From NCBI RefSeq assembly GCF_026151205.1, contig NC_087073.1, positions 5,293,001-5,357,000 of the forward strand: a stretch of DNA of 64,000 nucleotides, in the 5' to 3' direction. Made by a program: the position numbers and the translations under genes. The notes under the pieces are model-generated. The model did not search any database. It was not told the origin of the DNA and worked only from the letters and a program-made list of their open reading frames with translations. Positions 39,457 to 51,178 of this stretch are shown piece by piece. Origin of the DNA: Bolinopsis microptera (taxonomy: Eukaryota; Ctenophora; Tentaculata; Lobata; Bolinopsidae). Position 1 is the stretch's first letter. Every line of letters starts with the position of its first letter.

Positions 39457-42400
39457 TCACTTAGCGACGAAAACCTTTGGTTTAACATATATTGATTTAG
39501 TTAGTTTGTTAGTAAGTGCAGAGGTTTCAATATCAGGATGCCGCAACAGCTTTATAACCGGTTGAGGCATTGATAAAAGTCCAGATTTCAGGGGCACAAG
39601 TTGATACTGTAAATAAACCTTGTCATTGGGTAGTATCTTACATCTCAAATGCTTGTGTCCAGCAAACATAAACAAATCCCCAGGCTCAGCCACAATGTCA
39701 ATCTCCTGCACATAGTTACTGATATTAACAACACACAGCCTGATTGAGATGGGATCGAACAGAGTTCCAAAAGAGGGCAGTGTATTAGTTAGAAATACAG
39801 GTAAACTGTTCACGGAGACGATGGGAAGTGGCCAGCTTGTTGTTGTGAAGGTTTGAACTGAGTCGTTCCGCCGCCATGTTACACTAACCGACCCTATATT
39901 CGTGTTTTTGCTGGGAGACTTAGGCTGTATTGTAATACAGTCCGTCAGGACATTGTGTTTTGTCAACGAAAACTGCTTTTCGTTTGGTGCTTCGTCGAAA
40001 ATAAATTCTGGGTTTATATCATATTTGATGTCCTTGATTTCGATACAGCTATCATGAGAAGCGCTGAGCTCGTTAAAGATAAGACACCGATCACAGGTTA
40101 GTAGAGTCTCCATTGGGTCACACCTGGATGACATCAGAGAAATAGAACTGTGAAATGGGGCAACACTTGAAAGTACTAGATCATTCCTTGACTCGCACAA
40201 ATACGTCTTGTTGTTGAGAGCTATAGAGTATGATAACACGTACGACAGGTCGAATTTAGCTTCACTGTTACAGCGAATAATAAAGGAAGTGTCAGAAGAT
40301 TCTTGAGGATCTAGGCAGTCTAGACGAAAATCGAGCTTATTCTCAAAAGAGTTGTTGTTAGGCTTGCAAATCTCAGCCGCATAAGTAGCAGACTTTACTT
40401 GAACACAAAACATAACATTGGAGATCCTGCAATCTTCATTATTTGACAAGTTAACTGTAAGCTGTTGAAATTCTCCCACCAGAACGGGAGATTTAAAGGC
40501 AAGTGAGGTGGTAGCACGTGCCACACGTGGCACTATCTTGCACTTAGCAACTGGGAATACATCCCCAAACTGCAACACTATCGAGTTTTCTCCCGCAATG
40601 TAAAGTTTTATAGAGAATATTTTCAACACGCAGGCAGCATCGTTACTGAAGGGCTCCATCTCAAAAGAAAGAGTAACGGGAGCATCAGCTGACAACTCGA
40701 TCACCTCCTCTCGGATTGCTAACTCATCGTACTTCTTATTGTCAAAACACACAACCACTTTGCTGAAACTCATCGGCAGCACGGCAGTACTGATAAACTG
40801 AACCTTAAAATGGATCATCTCGTCAACTTGGAAGCTGTTAGTGGCGAAGGAGGCTGAGCAGGAGAGGAAGGAGGAGAGTTTGGTCATTTCCACCACATAC
40901 TCCTGTCTTCCTGCTAGCGTCTTGCTCCAAAGTTGTCGAGTACTCTCATCTCCCTCCCTCATGTCCGGTACTTTACCCTCTAATATACCCAGCAGATTAT
41001 TCTGCAGGTCAGCCTTGTCGTCAACATGTTTCAACATGTTGATACCTATCAACTCACAGCAGATAGCGACGTAATCCAGCACATTTCCCACTAAGTAAGC
41101 ACACTTTAAACACAAATCCAGGACTGAAGTAAGCAGACTCCACCACCTTTCTCTCCGATACTCGCCCAGAACGCACATTGCAATCGAGAAAGCCTTCTCG
41201 TAATCTCCTGCTAGGTAATACTCATTTCCCATCTCCAACATGAGATGGCGCTTCATTCTTGTTGGTTTGTACTGTTTGAACTGTCCCACGGCTTTGTTGA
41301 GAAGCGGGATGATTATTCGGGAATAGTCAATGTCGAGTTCCAGTTGCTGGATGGTAAAGAGACAATCGTCAGCATCTAGATTACCATTGGTCATGGCACC
41401 ATTGTAATGTTCCAACTCCCAAGGAAACTGCCCAAAGTATTTGGTAACTGGGAGTTGAATAACCTGTTTACCCTCGGCTACAAGAGCTGCTACCTCACTC
41501 TTGAAGAGGTCGGATAATTGTCGCCGTTGTATGGTGTACTGAGCAGCTTGAAGGTAGTAGAACCCCGGGTGTTTGGTCTGCAGAGCAGTCAGACCAGCAG
41601 AGATGGCATCGTTGAAGAGATCTCCAAAGAACTGAAACTGATGACTCAGCCACTGTCTGTGTTGAAACTGAAGCTCGGGGGGCTCGGTGTGCTCTTTGAA
41701 CTGTTTGATGTGCCGATCAAACTGTGCTATAGCATCCAGCGGGGCACCTGTTCTAAAACTCAGCTGGCATATCTTAAAGTTGATAAAACCACAGAGAATC
41801 TTTATTTGGTGCTTGTTAGAAACCTTGGTCTCAAGAAGTTGAGAATAAGTCATGTTGTAGTGCTTGAGAGCGGTTGGTATATCTTTCCTTATCTCGTGAA
41901 AGAAGCTCACTTTGATGAGATGACGAGCTTGAAGCAGCTGATAGTTAGGACGGTTTAACGTATCTTTGTTGTTCTTTATTCTCTTAGTTTCGTTAAGGTA
42001 GTACATGACTGCCTGGTCAATAAACACGTTCTGTAGCCGTATCACATAACCAACGAGATGATCAGCATGAAGTACGGGCAGAACAAAAAGAGAATTACTC
42101 ATCAGCTCGCAAGCATTACACAGACTAGTCGCACGTTCCACCGCAAGGGCATCCTCACCAGCGGGCAGCGAATTCTTCTGGATAAGCACAACAGCTAACT
42201 TAGTAGCTCTGTTACCCAGACCTGATCTCAGATAGTTGAGCTGGAGTCCACAGTCCAGCTGCTTCTCTGCCCAGTGCGAGTCGTTCCAGTCCAGCTCGTA
42301 AAACAGGATCACAGCAGCAGGAATGAGGTTGAGATGTTTGTTAAACCATCCTCTCTGTAGAATACCTGCTGGTGGTGGCTTGTTGGTCCCCTCGTTCCGT

Positions 42401-42585
42401 TTGGGGAACATGTTGTAGTCCTTTACAAGCATGTACCGGCCAGGACCGTTGTCCGAGTGCATGTTGGTGGAGAAAGCATCCCATATTGAGGAATGTAGAG
42501 GATTCTTGAGGTTCAGTCCAGCTAGACCAATATTAGGGTACAGAGGACTGAGGAGCTCATCAGGCAACCCTACGTCAACTTTCAT
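39457..42585 (-). CDS. TRAPPC11: TRAPPC11 (foie gras homologue), TRAPP III subunit
   Basis: TRAPPC11 is a large subunit of the metazoan TRAPP III tethering complex, acting at the ER-Golgi interface, in autophagy and in N-glycosylation. The 1042-residue ORF has the family layout (human 1133). N-terminal markers are GWFNKHLNLIPAAVILFYELDW, TKLAVVLIQKN, ERATSLCNACELM and LFVLPVLHADHLVGYVIRL. The foie gras domain at about 210-520 includes LDAIAQFDRHI, HPGFYYLQAAQY, and RWWSLLTSVLDLCLKCAYL. The C-terminal half is beta-rich (Gryzun-like). The ORF is intronless, unlike the intron-rich genes around it. The start is supported by human homology beginning just after it. Complete, no breaks. Confidence 0.95.
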   Translation of the reverse strand: MKVDVGLPDELLSPLYPNIGLAGLNLKNPLHSSIWDAFSTNMHSDNGPGRYMLVKDYNMFPKRNEGTNKPPPAGILQRGWFNKHLNLIPAAVILFYELDWNDSHWAEKQLDCGLQLNYLRSGLGNRATKLAVVLIQKNSLPAGEDALAVERATSLCNACELMSNSLFVLPVLHADHLVGYVIRLQNVFIDQAVMYYLNETKRIKNNKDTLNRPNYQLLQARHLIKVSFFHEIRKDIPTALKHYNMTYSQLLETKVSNKHQIKILCGFINFKICQLSFRTGAPLDAIAQFDRHIKQFKEHTEPPELQFQHRQWLSHQFQFFGDLFNDAISAGLTALQTKHPGFYYLQAAQYTIQRRQLSDLFKSEVAALVAEGKQVIQLPVTKYFGQFPWELEHYNGAMTNGNLDADDCLFTIQQLELDIDYSRIIIPLLNKAVGQFKQYKPTRMKRHLMLEMGNEYYLAGDYEKAFSIAMCVLGEYRRERWWSLLTSVLDLCLKCAYLVGNVLDYVAICCELIGINMLKHVDDKADLQNNLLGILEGKVPDMREGDESTRQLWSKTLAGRQEYVVEMTKLSSFLSCSASFATNSFQVDEMIHFKVQFISTAVLPMSFSKVVVCFDNKKYDELAIREEVIELSADAPVTLSFEMEPFSNDAACVLKIFSIKLYIAGENSIVLQFGDVFPVAKCKIVPRVARATTSLAFKSPVLVGEFQQLTVNLSNNEDCRISNVMFCVQVKSATYAAEICKPNNNSFENKLDFRLDCLDPQESSDTSFIIRCNSEAKFDLSYVLSYSIALNNKTYLCESRNDLVLSSVAPFHSSISLMSSRCDPMETLLTCDRCLIFNELSASHDSCIEIKDIKYDINPEFIFDEAPNEKQFSLTKHNVLTDCITIQPKSPSKNTNIGSVSVTWRRNDSVQTFTTTSWPLPIVSVNSLPVFLTNTLPSFGTLFDPISIRLCVVNISNYVQEIDIVAEPGDLFMFAGHKHLRCKILPNDKVYLQYQLVPLKSGLLSMPQPVIKLLRHPDIETSALTNKLTKSIYVKPKVFVAK

Positions 42586-43933
42586 ATCTCATCTCACTGC
42601 AAATATTGGTTATCGTTAGACCTATCAACTATTTCTTTGGCATGACCACTAGTGGGCCTGTGGGATTTAAATGTATTTTGTTTTGGCACATGGTATGGAT
42701 ATGATTAACAGCAGCAAACATTGACACGTGCCAAAACAAAATTATATCTCATCCCCACCATTAGTCGAGTATGCGAGCAATTATATCACAAATTATATCA
42801 GATCATTGAATTTCTTAATTGTGTATCTAGATCACGTCTCTCTGTAATTTTAAGAGTTAATTTGCTCAATTTTAACTCATTAGTAAAATCTACATGAGTT
42901 TGTATCACAATAGAAATTAAAAAGCGAAATTAGGGTCGATCTCACATTTTAATCTACATTTATATTCAAGACTTTATTCTTATACAATTAAATAAATCAA
43001 AACGTAATTAAATGGAACCTATTCAGGGCTTTTAAAAATCAGATGCTGACGCATTCCGGTGCAGTGGCCCCAATAATTTAAAGATAACAAAAAGGAATAA
43101 GGTTCAGTTGTTACATGTTCATAATGGTGTTATTGAAATTCAATATCGTTTGCCTAAACATATTTTTCCTCTTAACACAGCTAGCCAAATCATATTGATA
43201 AGGCTTTTGAGTACATTCTCAAGCGATTTTCATGAAGAAAAGTATAATGTGACAAAGCAATGCCTTACAAAGCCTTGCCTTTACCTCGGCTGCGAAAGCT
43301 TGACACGAAGAGCTCGAAATAGCGATAAATAACAAATTCGATATTTACAGGCTGTAACGTAATCATCTACAGCTTCATGAATAGTGCACTACCTGTGGCC
43401 AAACTGGCCATTCTTAAGAAATTGAAATGAATGAACTATGTTTCGAACTTTAAAATATTGATGATCTAAAACAACCTGAAAACTCTTTGTATCAATGATC
43501 AGAAGTTTACAGCACATGCACAAATAACGGCAGCAAAATATTAATACTGGTTAATGTTTAGTGTCTGTTCAAAATTAGCAAGAATTTTTACAAGGCAAAA
43601 CACTATTAATAATATAAAATTTCCCATCATTTACCCTTTCAATCTGAATTCGATTCAATCAAAAAGTGATCAGGAAAATTAAGCTCAGCTGTTAGCAAAA
43701 CACATTCTTCGTCAAATATCTTATTTCAAATTATATTATTACTTCAATCGAATAAATTTGAATTTCCACAACTTACACACGATTCTTTTTAAACATGATA
43801 TACTTGTCAGAATATTCTACTCTCATGCATTCCGTATCATAGCAAATAACTAACATTACTTCGACTTAAAAAATTATTTTCTAACATCCCAAAAACAGGT
43901 TTAGTGTTATAATCTGAAATTTCGCTCTGGCTT
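42586..43933. other. Intergenic between TRAPPC11 and BET1
   Basis: No gene supported. Near 42670-42750 the phrase ttttgttttggcaca at 42677 recurs inverted (tgccaaaacaaaa at 42728-42740), forming a small hairpin in the TRAPPC11 upstream region. Confidence 0.45.
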
Positions 43934-44308
43934 TCAATCTGATTTGCCAAACCAAGATCTCCATTTAACAATATAGTAAATCAAAAGGAAAACTCCAAAT
44001 GAAAACAACACTAGGTAAAGTGTAAAGCGTTTGTTACTTTTAGCTGCCATTACTTGCAGCCTCTTCATTGTGCTACCCAGAATACCTTCTCCAAAATCGA
44101 AGTCGTTGTCCATCCCATTGAGATACTTGTTTTGCTCCTTAACCTCATTGCCAATGTCGATTGTAAGTGATTTTAGCGCATGTACTTTTCCCTGTAAGTT
44201 GCTCAGTAGCTGATCGTTTTCTTCTTCGATAATTTCTGAGTTTCTGATATCGTTCATATCATTGTAGCTTCCACCTGGAGTGCGCCTCATACCTCTATTG
44301 AAAGTCAT
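43934..44308 (-). CDS. BET1: BET1, ER-Golgi Qc-SNARE
   Basis: BET1 is a tail-anchored SNARE that fuses ER-derived vesicles with the cis-Golgi in a complex with syntaxin 5, membrin and SEC22B. The 124-residue ORF matches in length (human 118) and order: a short N-terminus (MRRTPGGSYNDM), a SNARE helix at about 30-88 (EEENDQLLSNLQGKVHALKS, with IGNEVKEQNKYLNGMD and LGSTMKRLQVM) and a single C-terminal membrane span at about 96-115 (LYLVLFSFGVFLLIYYIV) with a short basic tail. The zero-layer glutamine lies in EQNKYL. The coding region is in one exon. It functions with TRAPP-mediated traffic, but adjacency to TRAPPC11 is probably chance in an animal genome. Confidence 0.93.
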   Translation of the reverse strand: MTFNRGMRRTPGGSYNDMNDIRNSEIIEEENDQLLSNLQGKVHALKSLTIDIGNEVKEQNKYLNGMDNDFDFGEGILGSTMKRLQVMAAKSNKRFTLYLVLFSFGVFLLIYYIVKWRSWFGKSD

Positions 44309-44773
44309 CTGTTAATGCCTAAAAAGTAGATCAGTTTTTTTTTCAGACAAAAACACTTATTTACTTCTTAAATCAAAATTATACTCTAAATTATAAGTAT
44401 GTTCTAAAGTGATTTGATGTATGAATATAAATTTGTTGTCATGAGCTCAAAATAAAGAGTATAGAACTAATTTCACATAGCTGTAGATCTTGTACATTTT
44501 ATACTCGACCTTTTCGAAGCACAAACAATTAGAAACAAACACAATTTGTAAATCAGGACTTTGTCACCACATGTTCTAAAGTCAAAATATCTCTAGTTTT
44601 ACATAATCATGTACATAATGTGCAATGTAATTATATACAATGTGTTAACTCATTTGCAATTTGTAATTGTATCACAACACTATTATATCGAAATGAAAGC
44701 CAAATAAATGACATAAATAGAGTAAAAAATAGAGGGATTCACAATGAAATGTTGTCTAAAACAATAATATCAA

Positions 44774-46180
44774 TTATGTTGCAGATTGAATGATATTTTT
44801 CTTCTGAAGCACTCTTATCTCTTCATCTGAATATCCCAAATCTTGTAATATGCTTATAGTATGTTGACCTAAAACCGGCGGTGCAGTATAATTATTGGGA
44901 TCCTTGCCATTAAATTTTACAGGATGGCCAACAACCTTTATGTCTACATCATCAACTTCGTTATGAACAGTTTTAACTATGTCTGAGTGAATGGCTTGAG
45001 GGTGTTCAAAAGCTTCCTGGATGTTGTTGATGGGGGCTGCAGTGAAAGAAAATGAGCTTGCAATATCAACCCAATATTCAGTTGTTTCTTCTGCAAATCT
45101 TTCAGTCAGGTGCTTCAATAGTTCCTCGCTATTCTCAACCCTCAGTTCATTAGTTGAAAACATTGGATTGCTAGGCAACCAGGGCCACCCAACTGCTTCA
45201 GACAAGTCATAAAATTGAGAATCATTGTTTGCTGCTATGACTACATAAGCATCAGATGTTTTGAAAGCCTGATAAGGAACAATACTCAGGTGGGATGAAC
45301 CCAGTGGTTTTGCAATAATACCAGAGTTAAGGTAGTTAGAAGCAACATTCACTAGCATGCTGAGTTGTGTTGAAAACATTGAAACATCGATTTGCTGTCC
45401 CAAGCCTGTTTTAGTACGGTGATAAAGAGCAGCTACAATTGAAGAGTAGAGATAAAGACCTGAGCATATATCAGTTAAAGCCACCCCTACTTTTACAGGT
45501 TCACCATCAACTGGACCTGTAATTCCCATCAAACCACCCTCTGCTGATAAAGGGACATCGTATGCTCCTTGTTTAGAATATGGGCCATCCTGTCCATAAC
45601 CAGAAAGTGAGGCAAAGATCAACTCTTCATTTGATGATTTGATATTTTCATAGTCCAACTTATATTTTTTAAGGGTTCCGGGTTTAAGATTTTCGACAAA
45701 AACATCAGATTGAGCCATCAATTTCTTGATGATAACTTGCCCATCATGGGTTGTATAATCAACAACGATACTTCTTTTGTTTCTGTTGCAGCATGCGAAA
45801 TAATTACTCAAAGTAGGTGACAAGAATGGAGGTCCCCATTTTCTAGTTTCATCTCCAATACCGGGGCGTTCAACTTTGATAACATCTGCTCCAAGATCTG
45901 ACAAATTCATAGTGGCATAAGGTGCTGCTAACACTCGAGTCATGTCAACAACTTTAACTCCTTCCAATGGTAATGATGACAGTGTCTTTGACTGTATATG
46001 TAAAGTATTGGAGGTGACTGACCTCAACATTGGTTGAAGTAAACTTGGCCTCATTACTTTCATGTTGCCTGACTTTAATGAGTTATTACAGATGTGTGGA
46101 TTAGTGAACCAAGGTAGTATACACATATGAGCAACACGTGAAAGCTGTCTCAATTGAAATACCTTATGCACAAATTTCAT
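44774..46180 (-). CDS. SUGCT: Succinate-hydroxymethylglutarate CoA-transferase (CoA-transferase family III)
   Basis: SUGCT moves CoA between dicarboxylic acids, such as succinyl-CoA to glutarate, in mitochondrial lysine and tryptophan breakdown. The 468-residue ORF begins with about 75 residues rich in basic and hydrophobic residues (MKFVHKVFQLRQLSRVAH), consistent with a mitochondrial presequence. The family III fold follows: LPLEGVKVVDMTRVLAAPYA, LGADVIKVERPGIGDETRKWGPPF, then RNKRSIVVDY, FVENLKPGTLKKYKLDYE, and SLSGYGQDGPYSKQGAYDVPLSAEGGLMG. The Asp in GAYD is likely the nucleophile by comparison with formyl-CoA transferase. Next comes QQIDVSMFSTQLSML and a C-terminal PVLGQHT. Intronless coding region, intact. 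Another family III enzyme is possible, but the sequence order fits SUGCT best. Confidence 0.9.
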   Translation of the reverse strand: MKFVHKVFQLRQLSRVAHMCILPWFTNPHICNNSLKSGNMKVMRPSLLQPMLRSVTSNTLHIQSKTLSSLPLEGVKVVDMTRVLAAPYATMNLSDLGADVIKVERPGIGDETRKWGPPFLSPTLSNYFACCNRNKRSIVVDYTTHDGQVIIKKLMAQSDVFVENLKPGTLKKYKLDYENIKSSNEELIFASLSGYGQDGPYSKQGAYDVPLSAEGGLMGITGPVDGEPVKVGVALTDICSGLYLYSSIVAALYHRTKTGLGQQIDVSMFSTQLSMLVNVASNYLNSGIIAKPLGSSHLSIVPYQAFKTSDAYVVIAANNDSQFYDLSEAVGWPWLPSNPMFSTNELRVENSEELLKHLTERFAEETTEYWVDIASSFSFTAAPINNIQEAFEHPQAIHSDIVKTVHNEVDDVDIKVVGHPVKFNGKDPNNYTAPPVLGQHTISILQDLGYSDEEIRVLQKKNIIQSAT

Positions 46181-46636
46181 AATTCCACAGCTTCATGTAA
46201 TAGTTGACCAAAACTTGCTGCTGTACATTGTACACGACCAATTGTAAAATAATAAATAAGTAATAAATTAGAAACGGATGAGTAATAAAGAATAGAGAAC
46301 AGAGTCTCGCTCAACACTAAAGTAAACATTTAAATGAAAGATAAATAAACGGTGGCGTGGTACAACGGAAGAAGAATTAGGAAGTCCAAAAGACAGTTAA
46401 TCATGCCACCCAATGTACATTGAACATGCAACCTAAATGAGTGGGTGGGAAGGAAGCAAGTGAATTTATTCAAGTAGTATTTCTCACATCTTAATGTCTG
46501 CAAAGTATATAAGCAGTTTGTCAACAGACTAGCCGACCTCATAGCTAGAAAGAGGAAGGAGAGATATTGTGATGTAGTAAGATATGTGAGAACGAGGATA
46601 AGATTTGCAATGTTGAGAACAACTTTTATTGCTTAA

Positions 46637-47164
46637 CGTGGGTACAGAGGAAAGAAGATAGACAACAAACACGAGACCCCTCAATATCAGAAGTCTCATA
46701 CAACCTCATCCCTGTCCCTAATGCCTTACCAATTGCATCAATTGACTTAATTGAATGAATAATTCAATAATGTGGAAATCGTAAGATAGCGAATTAAAGG
46801 TCATTCAAACAATATATACATTTAATTTTTTAAAGAAAAAAGGGGGGACCCCCAACCCATCTAGCTGAGACACCTCACAGCAAGTATACCAAAGTGGCTC
46901 TTGCTTGTTAAAGGTGTATCAACATGCAATTAAATCAAGTGATGCAATTAGCAGAGCACAATCAATTCAAGTGTTGCAATTAGCAGAACACAATACATAG
47001 GAACCGGAAATACCAATATTTATGAACTTTAAACAGTCAAATACGTACACACAATTTTCAAAACACCTCGTCTACTCCATCGTCGGGGCATGGATGAGGT
47101 TGTACGAGACTGCTGATAGAGGGGTCTCATGTTCGATGTCAATATTCTTTCCTCTGTACCCACG
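46637..47164. mobile_element. Inverted-repeat element (MITE-like), about 530 bp
   Basis: Arms of about 75 bases: left cgtgggtacagaggaaaga, gagacccctc, then tcatacaacctcat; right is their complement (atgaggttgtacgaga, gaggggtctcat, tctttcctctgtacccacg). The middle has a doubled phrase, cacaatcaattcaagtg/cagaacacaata. No ORF. No clear target duplication. Confidence 0.72.
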
Positions 47165-47467
47165 AATAGATCAGGTAGTTTAATGAAATCTGAGAAAATG
47201 TCTATTCCAAATTATATTAAGCTCAAGCGTAAAGTTTTCTGTAATAAAATTGTATGACTTTACTGCGAAGAGAGAAGCTAAAACAAGTACCTGACTGACA
47301 AGTCATATCAGGTATTTGTATATGGTATTCGTTGTGATACAGTTCCATTCAGGCATCTTTTCATGGAGACATAGCATACAGCATACAGCATACACTAGTT
47401 ATTTGAAATTGTTTGAGCAGTTAAAAAAAGCTTATTACATATAATGCGAGACAATATATGTTTATCC

Positions 47468-47735
47468 GTACCATTTTACTGCCACCACGGCATCAAATTT
47501 AACGCAACTTTCCGCAAAAACCGTAAAAGATATACAACTGAACCTTTCTCCGGTAAACTGCTTTAATGGCCTCCAAATCAGTATGAAAAATTTAAAAATT
47601 GGTCAAGGAATAGGAAAGTTAGAGCCCAAAATTTGGATCCCAAGTGGTGTCAAAAACGCGAATTAAATATGTAATAATTATTTTTTGAGTCTTGAGTCTT
47701 GACACCATTTTAGGGTTATACGGGTTCCTGCAAAT
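47468..47735 (-). repeat. Dispersed repeat, inverted copy of 62142-62410
   Basis: The block from ccattttactgccacc through gtttttgcgg, ttaatggcc, tttttaaatt and ttttgacacca to aaccctaaaatgg is present here and, reverse-complemented, near 62142-62410. About 265 bases, perhaps 80 percent alike by eye. No coding capacity. Confidence 0.7.
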
Positions 47736-48167
47736 AATATTGGCGCTACAACTTCATTGACGATGTCAATTCATCGCAGCTCGGCGAGGCCCAGTAGCGC
47801 ATTTCGCCGATCTAGGGAGAAGTAACGCATCGCGCTACAACACTACAACATAATATTTAAGTTTTTAAATGATGCGCACCACTGCAAGGGCTCTGGATAG
47901 AGCAATCCATACGAATAATTATTAACCATTAACAATTATTATCAGATTTTTACTTATATTTATTATTATGATATTATGTTCATTGTTATAGCAATAAAAT
48001 TTAAATGTTGTTTTCCTTATATTTTTGATTTTGTTTTCCTCAAATTTTGTTTTCCTTAATTGATAACCTGCCCGATTTCTTAAGCGCGGGCATTAAGCTA
48101 TGCTATAATTTTCCACTGTTGATTTGTGATTGTAAATGAACTAACTTGGCGCGCTACTTTTAGTAGA
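47736..48167. other. Repeat fragments
   Basis: A piece near 47765-47850 (cgcagctcggcgaggcccag...) is an inverted fragment of the GC-rich cluster at 15.4 kb, and ctctggatagagcaa at 47893 matches the tandem repeat at 15.65 kb. No gene. Confidence 0.55.
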
Positions 48168-49022
48168 GGCTCTTACGGGCAAAAAGACGTGTTTTCTGCT
48201 ACGAGTTTAGAGACCTAACCGCTAATTGGACACAATAGTATGATGTCTAAGGATCGATAATATGTTAAGAAGTATAAATTTGGCCTTATTAGTCACGTGA
48301 TATACCAATGCGCGTTTTAAACTTTGACAGTCTATTACTCTAAGGCAAATAGAGTAATTATATTCATATTTTGTCAGCAATAAGATCACATTATTTTCTA
48401 TTTAGTGTGAAAATATGAGCTAGAACGGACATAATCTCGCTGAGTTATAGCTGTTTGAAATTTATGATGAACGCGCGGCTGCCAATTGATAACAACTAAA
48501 TGCTTTTGCGCGTAGTGCGCGTCGAAAATTTGGCAAAAACGCTTGCGGAGTGACAATATTCAAACTTCGATAAAGTATATGAAGTGGGTACTTCTCGGAA
48601 AGGAAAAATTTAGGCAAACACGATGTGACTATTTTTGGGTTGATTTAATACAACTGCAAAAAATTATTCAAACTTCAAGCAAAAAGTCAAATTTTTACCA
48701 CTTTTTTGGATTTTTACCCCCAAAAAAATAGAGGGATTTTTCAAATTTTTATATCATCTTGTGCGGCTGTGTTTTAGCTATCTCCATGCAAGTTTTGCCG
48801 ACATGCCAACAAAATTAACTTGTTCAAAATATCAAAAAAAATGGTTTTTTGGCCTATTTTTGGCCCAAAAATCGGTTTTTTTGCAATTTTACCCCCAAAA
48901 AGTCAGTCCAATCATCTTAAAACCACTTTTAATCGATTTTACGGTCAAAAATACGTCTATTAAGGTGTATCTGGGGTCCCTAGCGTATCGAGCAGACAAT
49001 GCCCGTAAGAGCCTCGACTATT
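48168..49022. repeat. Foldback-type repeat with inverted ends
   Basis: The ends tagtagaggctcttacgggca and tgcccgtaagagcctcgacta are inverted with one mismatch. The inside is AT-rich with T-runs and no real ORF. Its right part resembles 5160-5260, so this is a dispersed family. Confidence 0.6.
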
Positions 49023-51178
49023 TGCAACACTTCTCCCGGCGTCAATAATATGCCGAGAAAAAAGCGGCGCACAAGTGCGCGGCTGCCGGCTTCCCATGTA
49101 TAGTGAAATGACCGTGGGGGTCACGACGTGATACAAAGTTTTACCAGGCGCCCTTATTTGATCCTATGCACGGTGCTTTTTCCGCATTTTATAAAAAGTT
49201 CAACTGAGTTGTAGACTGTAGAGGTCAAATGCAAATTCTTCAGTACATGTAAATGTGTGAACACATGTAAATGTGTGAACACCACTTAAAACTTAATTAG
49301 CCACCCGATACAGAGAATATCGCAATTTCGATCAATACAAGTAAATCATTATCAGAGACCAATCTGGAAAAAAAGTATTGTATGTGTGTGTTATTATTAT
49401 TTAAGTAATTGAGTTGTAGGTTTATAATCTACGAGGACGCGCGCCGAGTTGGACTCGTCGACGGTCCTATTTAATATTTGATACAAATATTTTACGAGTA
49501 TTATATAACCCGTTAATAATTGAGGTGATTCATAATCCAATATTGGTGATTGTCTAGCTATAAGCTAGGTTGAAACCCTCACAAATGAATAAACCATTAA
49601 CCAATACATTAGATTGAATTTAATAAAAAACGGTAGAAAATTATTTTAAAACTAGGGTAGAAAATAAAATCCTTTGTAATATATAAAACGGTCAACTAAA
49701 AATGACATTTCATTTGTGATTCACAATTCATAAATTTACACGTCCAATTGAAATTCTGTAACCTCCAATTGAAATTCTGTAGCCGCTTCGGCGGGGCGCG
49801 CTTCGCGCGCGAAAAGTGGCATGCAACGTATGTCAATTGATTACCATTACAAGATTTTAATCTATTCAGCAAGGTTTTTTTCCAATTTAAAGATCCGTCA
49901 CAGATTTAATTTATCCATTATTCGGTCGACTAGACCGCAGGAGATTGCAAAGTACTTGGCACACCCTTTGAGATTGATGGTACAGGGCGGTCAAGAAAAG
50001 GCCCTTGAGTGACTTTAGTTAATAACTATCCTCAAATTTGACTTCATAACTCGAAACCTCTCAAATCATTTACTATGATTCTACAGAATCTGTGTTTAAA
50101 ATCCAAGGCTTAACTCTACCCAGAATACGTTCATTTGGCCCATTCACTTTTTGCCAAAATTGGTTCTTATTGGATTTATGAAAAAGGTTATGAAACTGCT
50201 GCTGATCTGAGCCCATTTCATTCGTAAATTTGAGTACATTGTGAAGAATCTGAAACCAAAGCGATTCCCACAATTTCAAGGCTCTAACTCAGGACCTACG
50301 ATGATCACCCTATCAGCAGCTACAGCATCTCAGCTGCATGGCAACCAGTTAGTAACTCTGTTAGAGCCCACAATAAAATGCTTATTACACGAATCTTGTG
50401 ACGTTTTTAACCAAACGAGATGGTGATCCAAGCTCAGCATCACACGATCTTCACTTTGGTATCAGAACAATAAAGCATAAAAAATGATTGAAATGTCAGA
50501 AAAGTTGTGAAAAAGCGTCTCGAGCCTGCCACACCTACTCAAATGAAATTATTTCACCGAGTCCCTGTACTAATTAAAATTAAATTCCATTCTAAAACTG
50601 TCCTTGAGTTAGATTGAACACTTAACTTTGGGGCCTTAAATGCCTTTGTTGCCCGACACCCTGTTCAGTGGTGCAACATTGCATGTTGACGCCCCCCTCC
50701 CTCGAAAAAGCACCCCTTTTAAAGTAGATACGTAAAATTGGACAAATTAGGACTGGACGCACAGTTTTGCTAATGTTCTAGTTAAGTTTTTCAAATTTTT
50801 CCCACATTCAAATGACTATTTGTCACCCCCTAAGGTGCCCCCCCCCCCCCCCCGTGAAGCAGAGTCAGTGAGGTCCTTTGTTACGCCACTGACCCTGTTC
50901 AAGCAGGTGAGGGTGATAATTTTCTGAGGGTGATCAACTGAGTAAATATTTTACAAAGGGTAATGGTTTGAATTGTATAATGTTTGTAACTGTACCTGCA
51001 ATATAAAGTCGATAGAAAAGTGTTCATTTAAGTAAAAATGTGTTTGGATTTCGTAATTTGTATGGTTATTTCTATTATTATTGTTAATAACTGTTAACTT
51101 TATAATTCAACATCAATAAAAATTGAGGCCACTTATTAGGCCATAAATTAGATGAAAATGTTTTAGAAAAAATTAATA
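49023..51178. other. Repeat-rich intergenic region before the JAK copies
   Basis: It contains an inverted partial copy of the GC-rich hairpin unit (about 49066-49135). At about 49407-49475 a piece resembles 16240-16460 (gtaggttta, ctacgagga, gttggactcgtcgac). A strong hairpin-rich GC island is at 49787-49835 (ggggcgcgcttcgcgcgcg), and a C-run near 50840. No exon is supported. Confidence 0.5.

Noticed and set aside
46340-46400. Possible tRNA gene (ggtggcgtggtacaacgg)
   Set aside because: I could not fold a cloverleaf or find a matching acceptor stem and B box.
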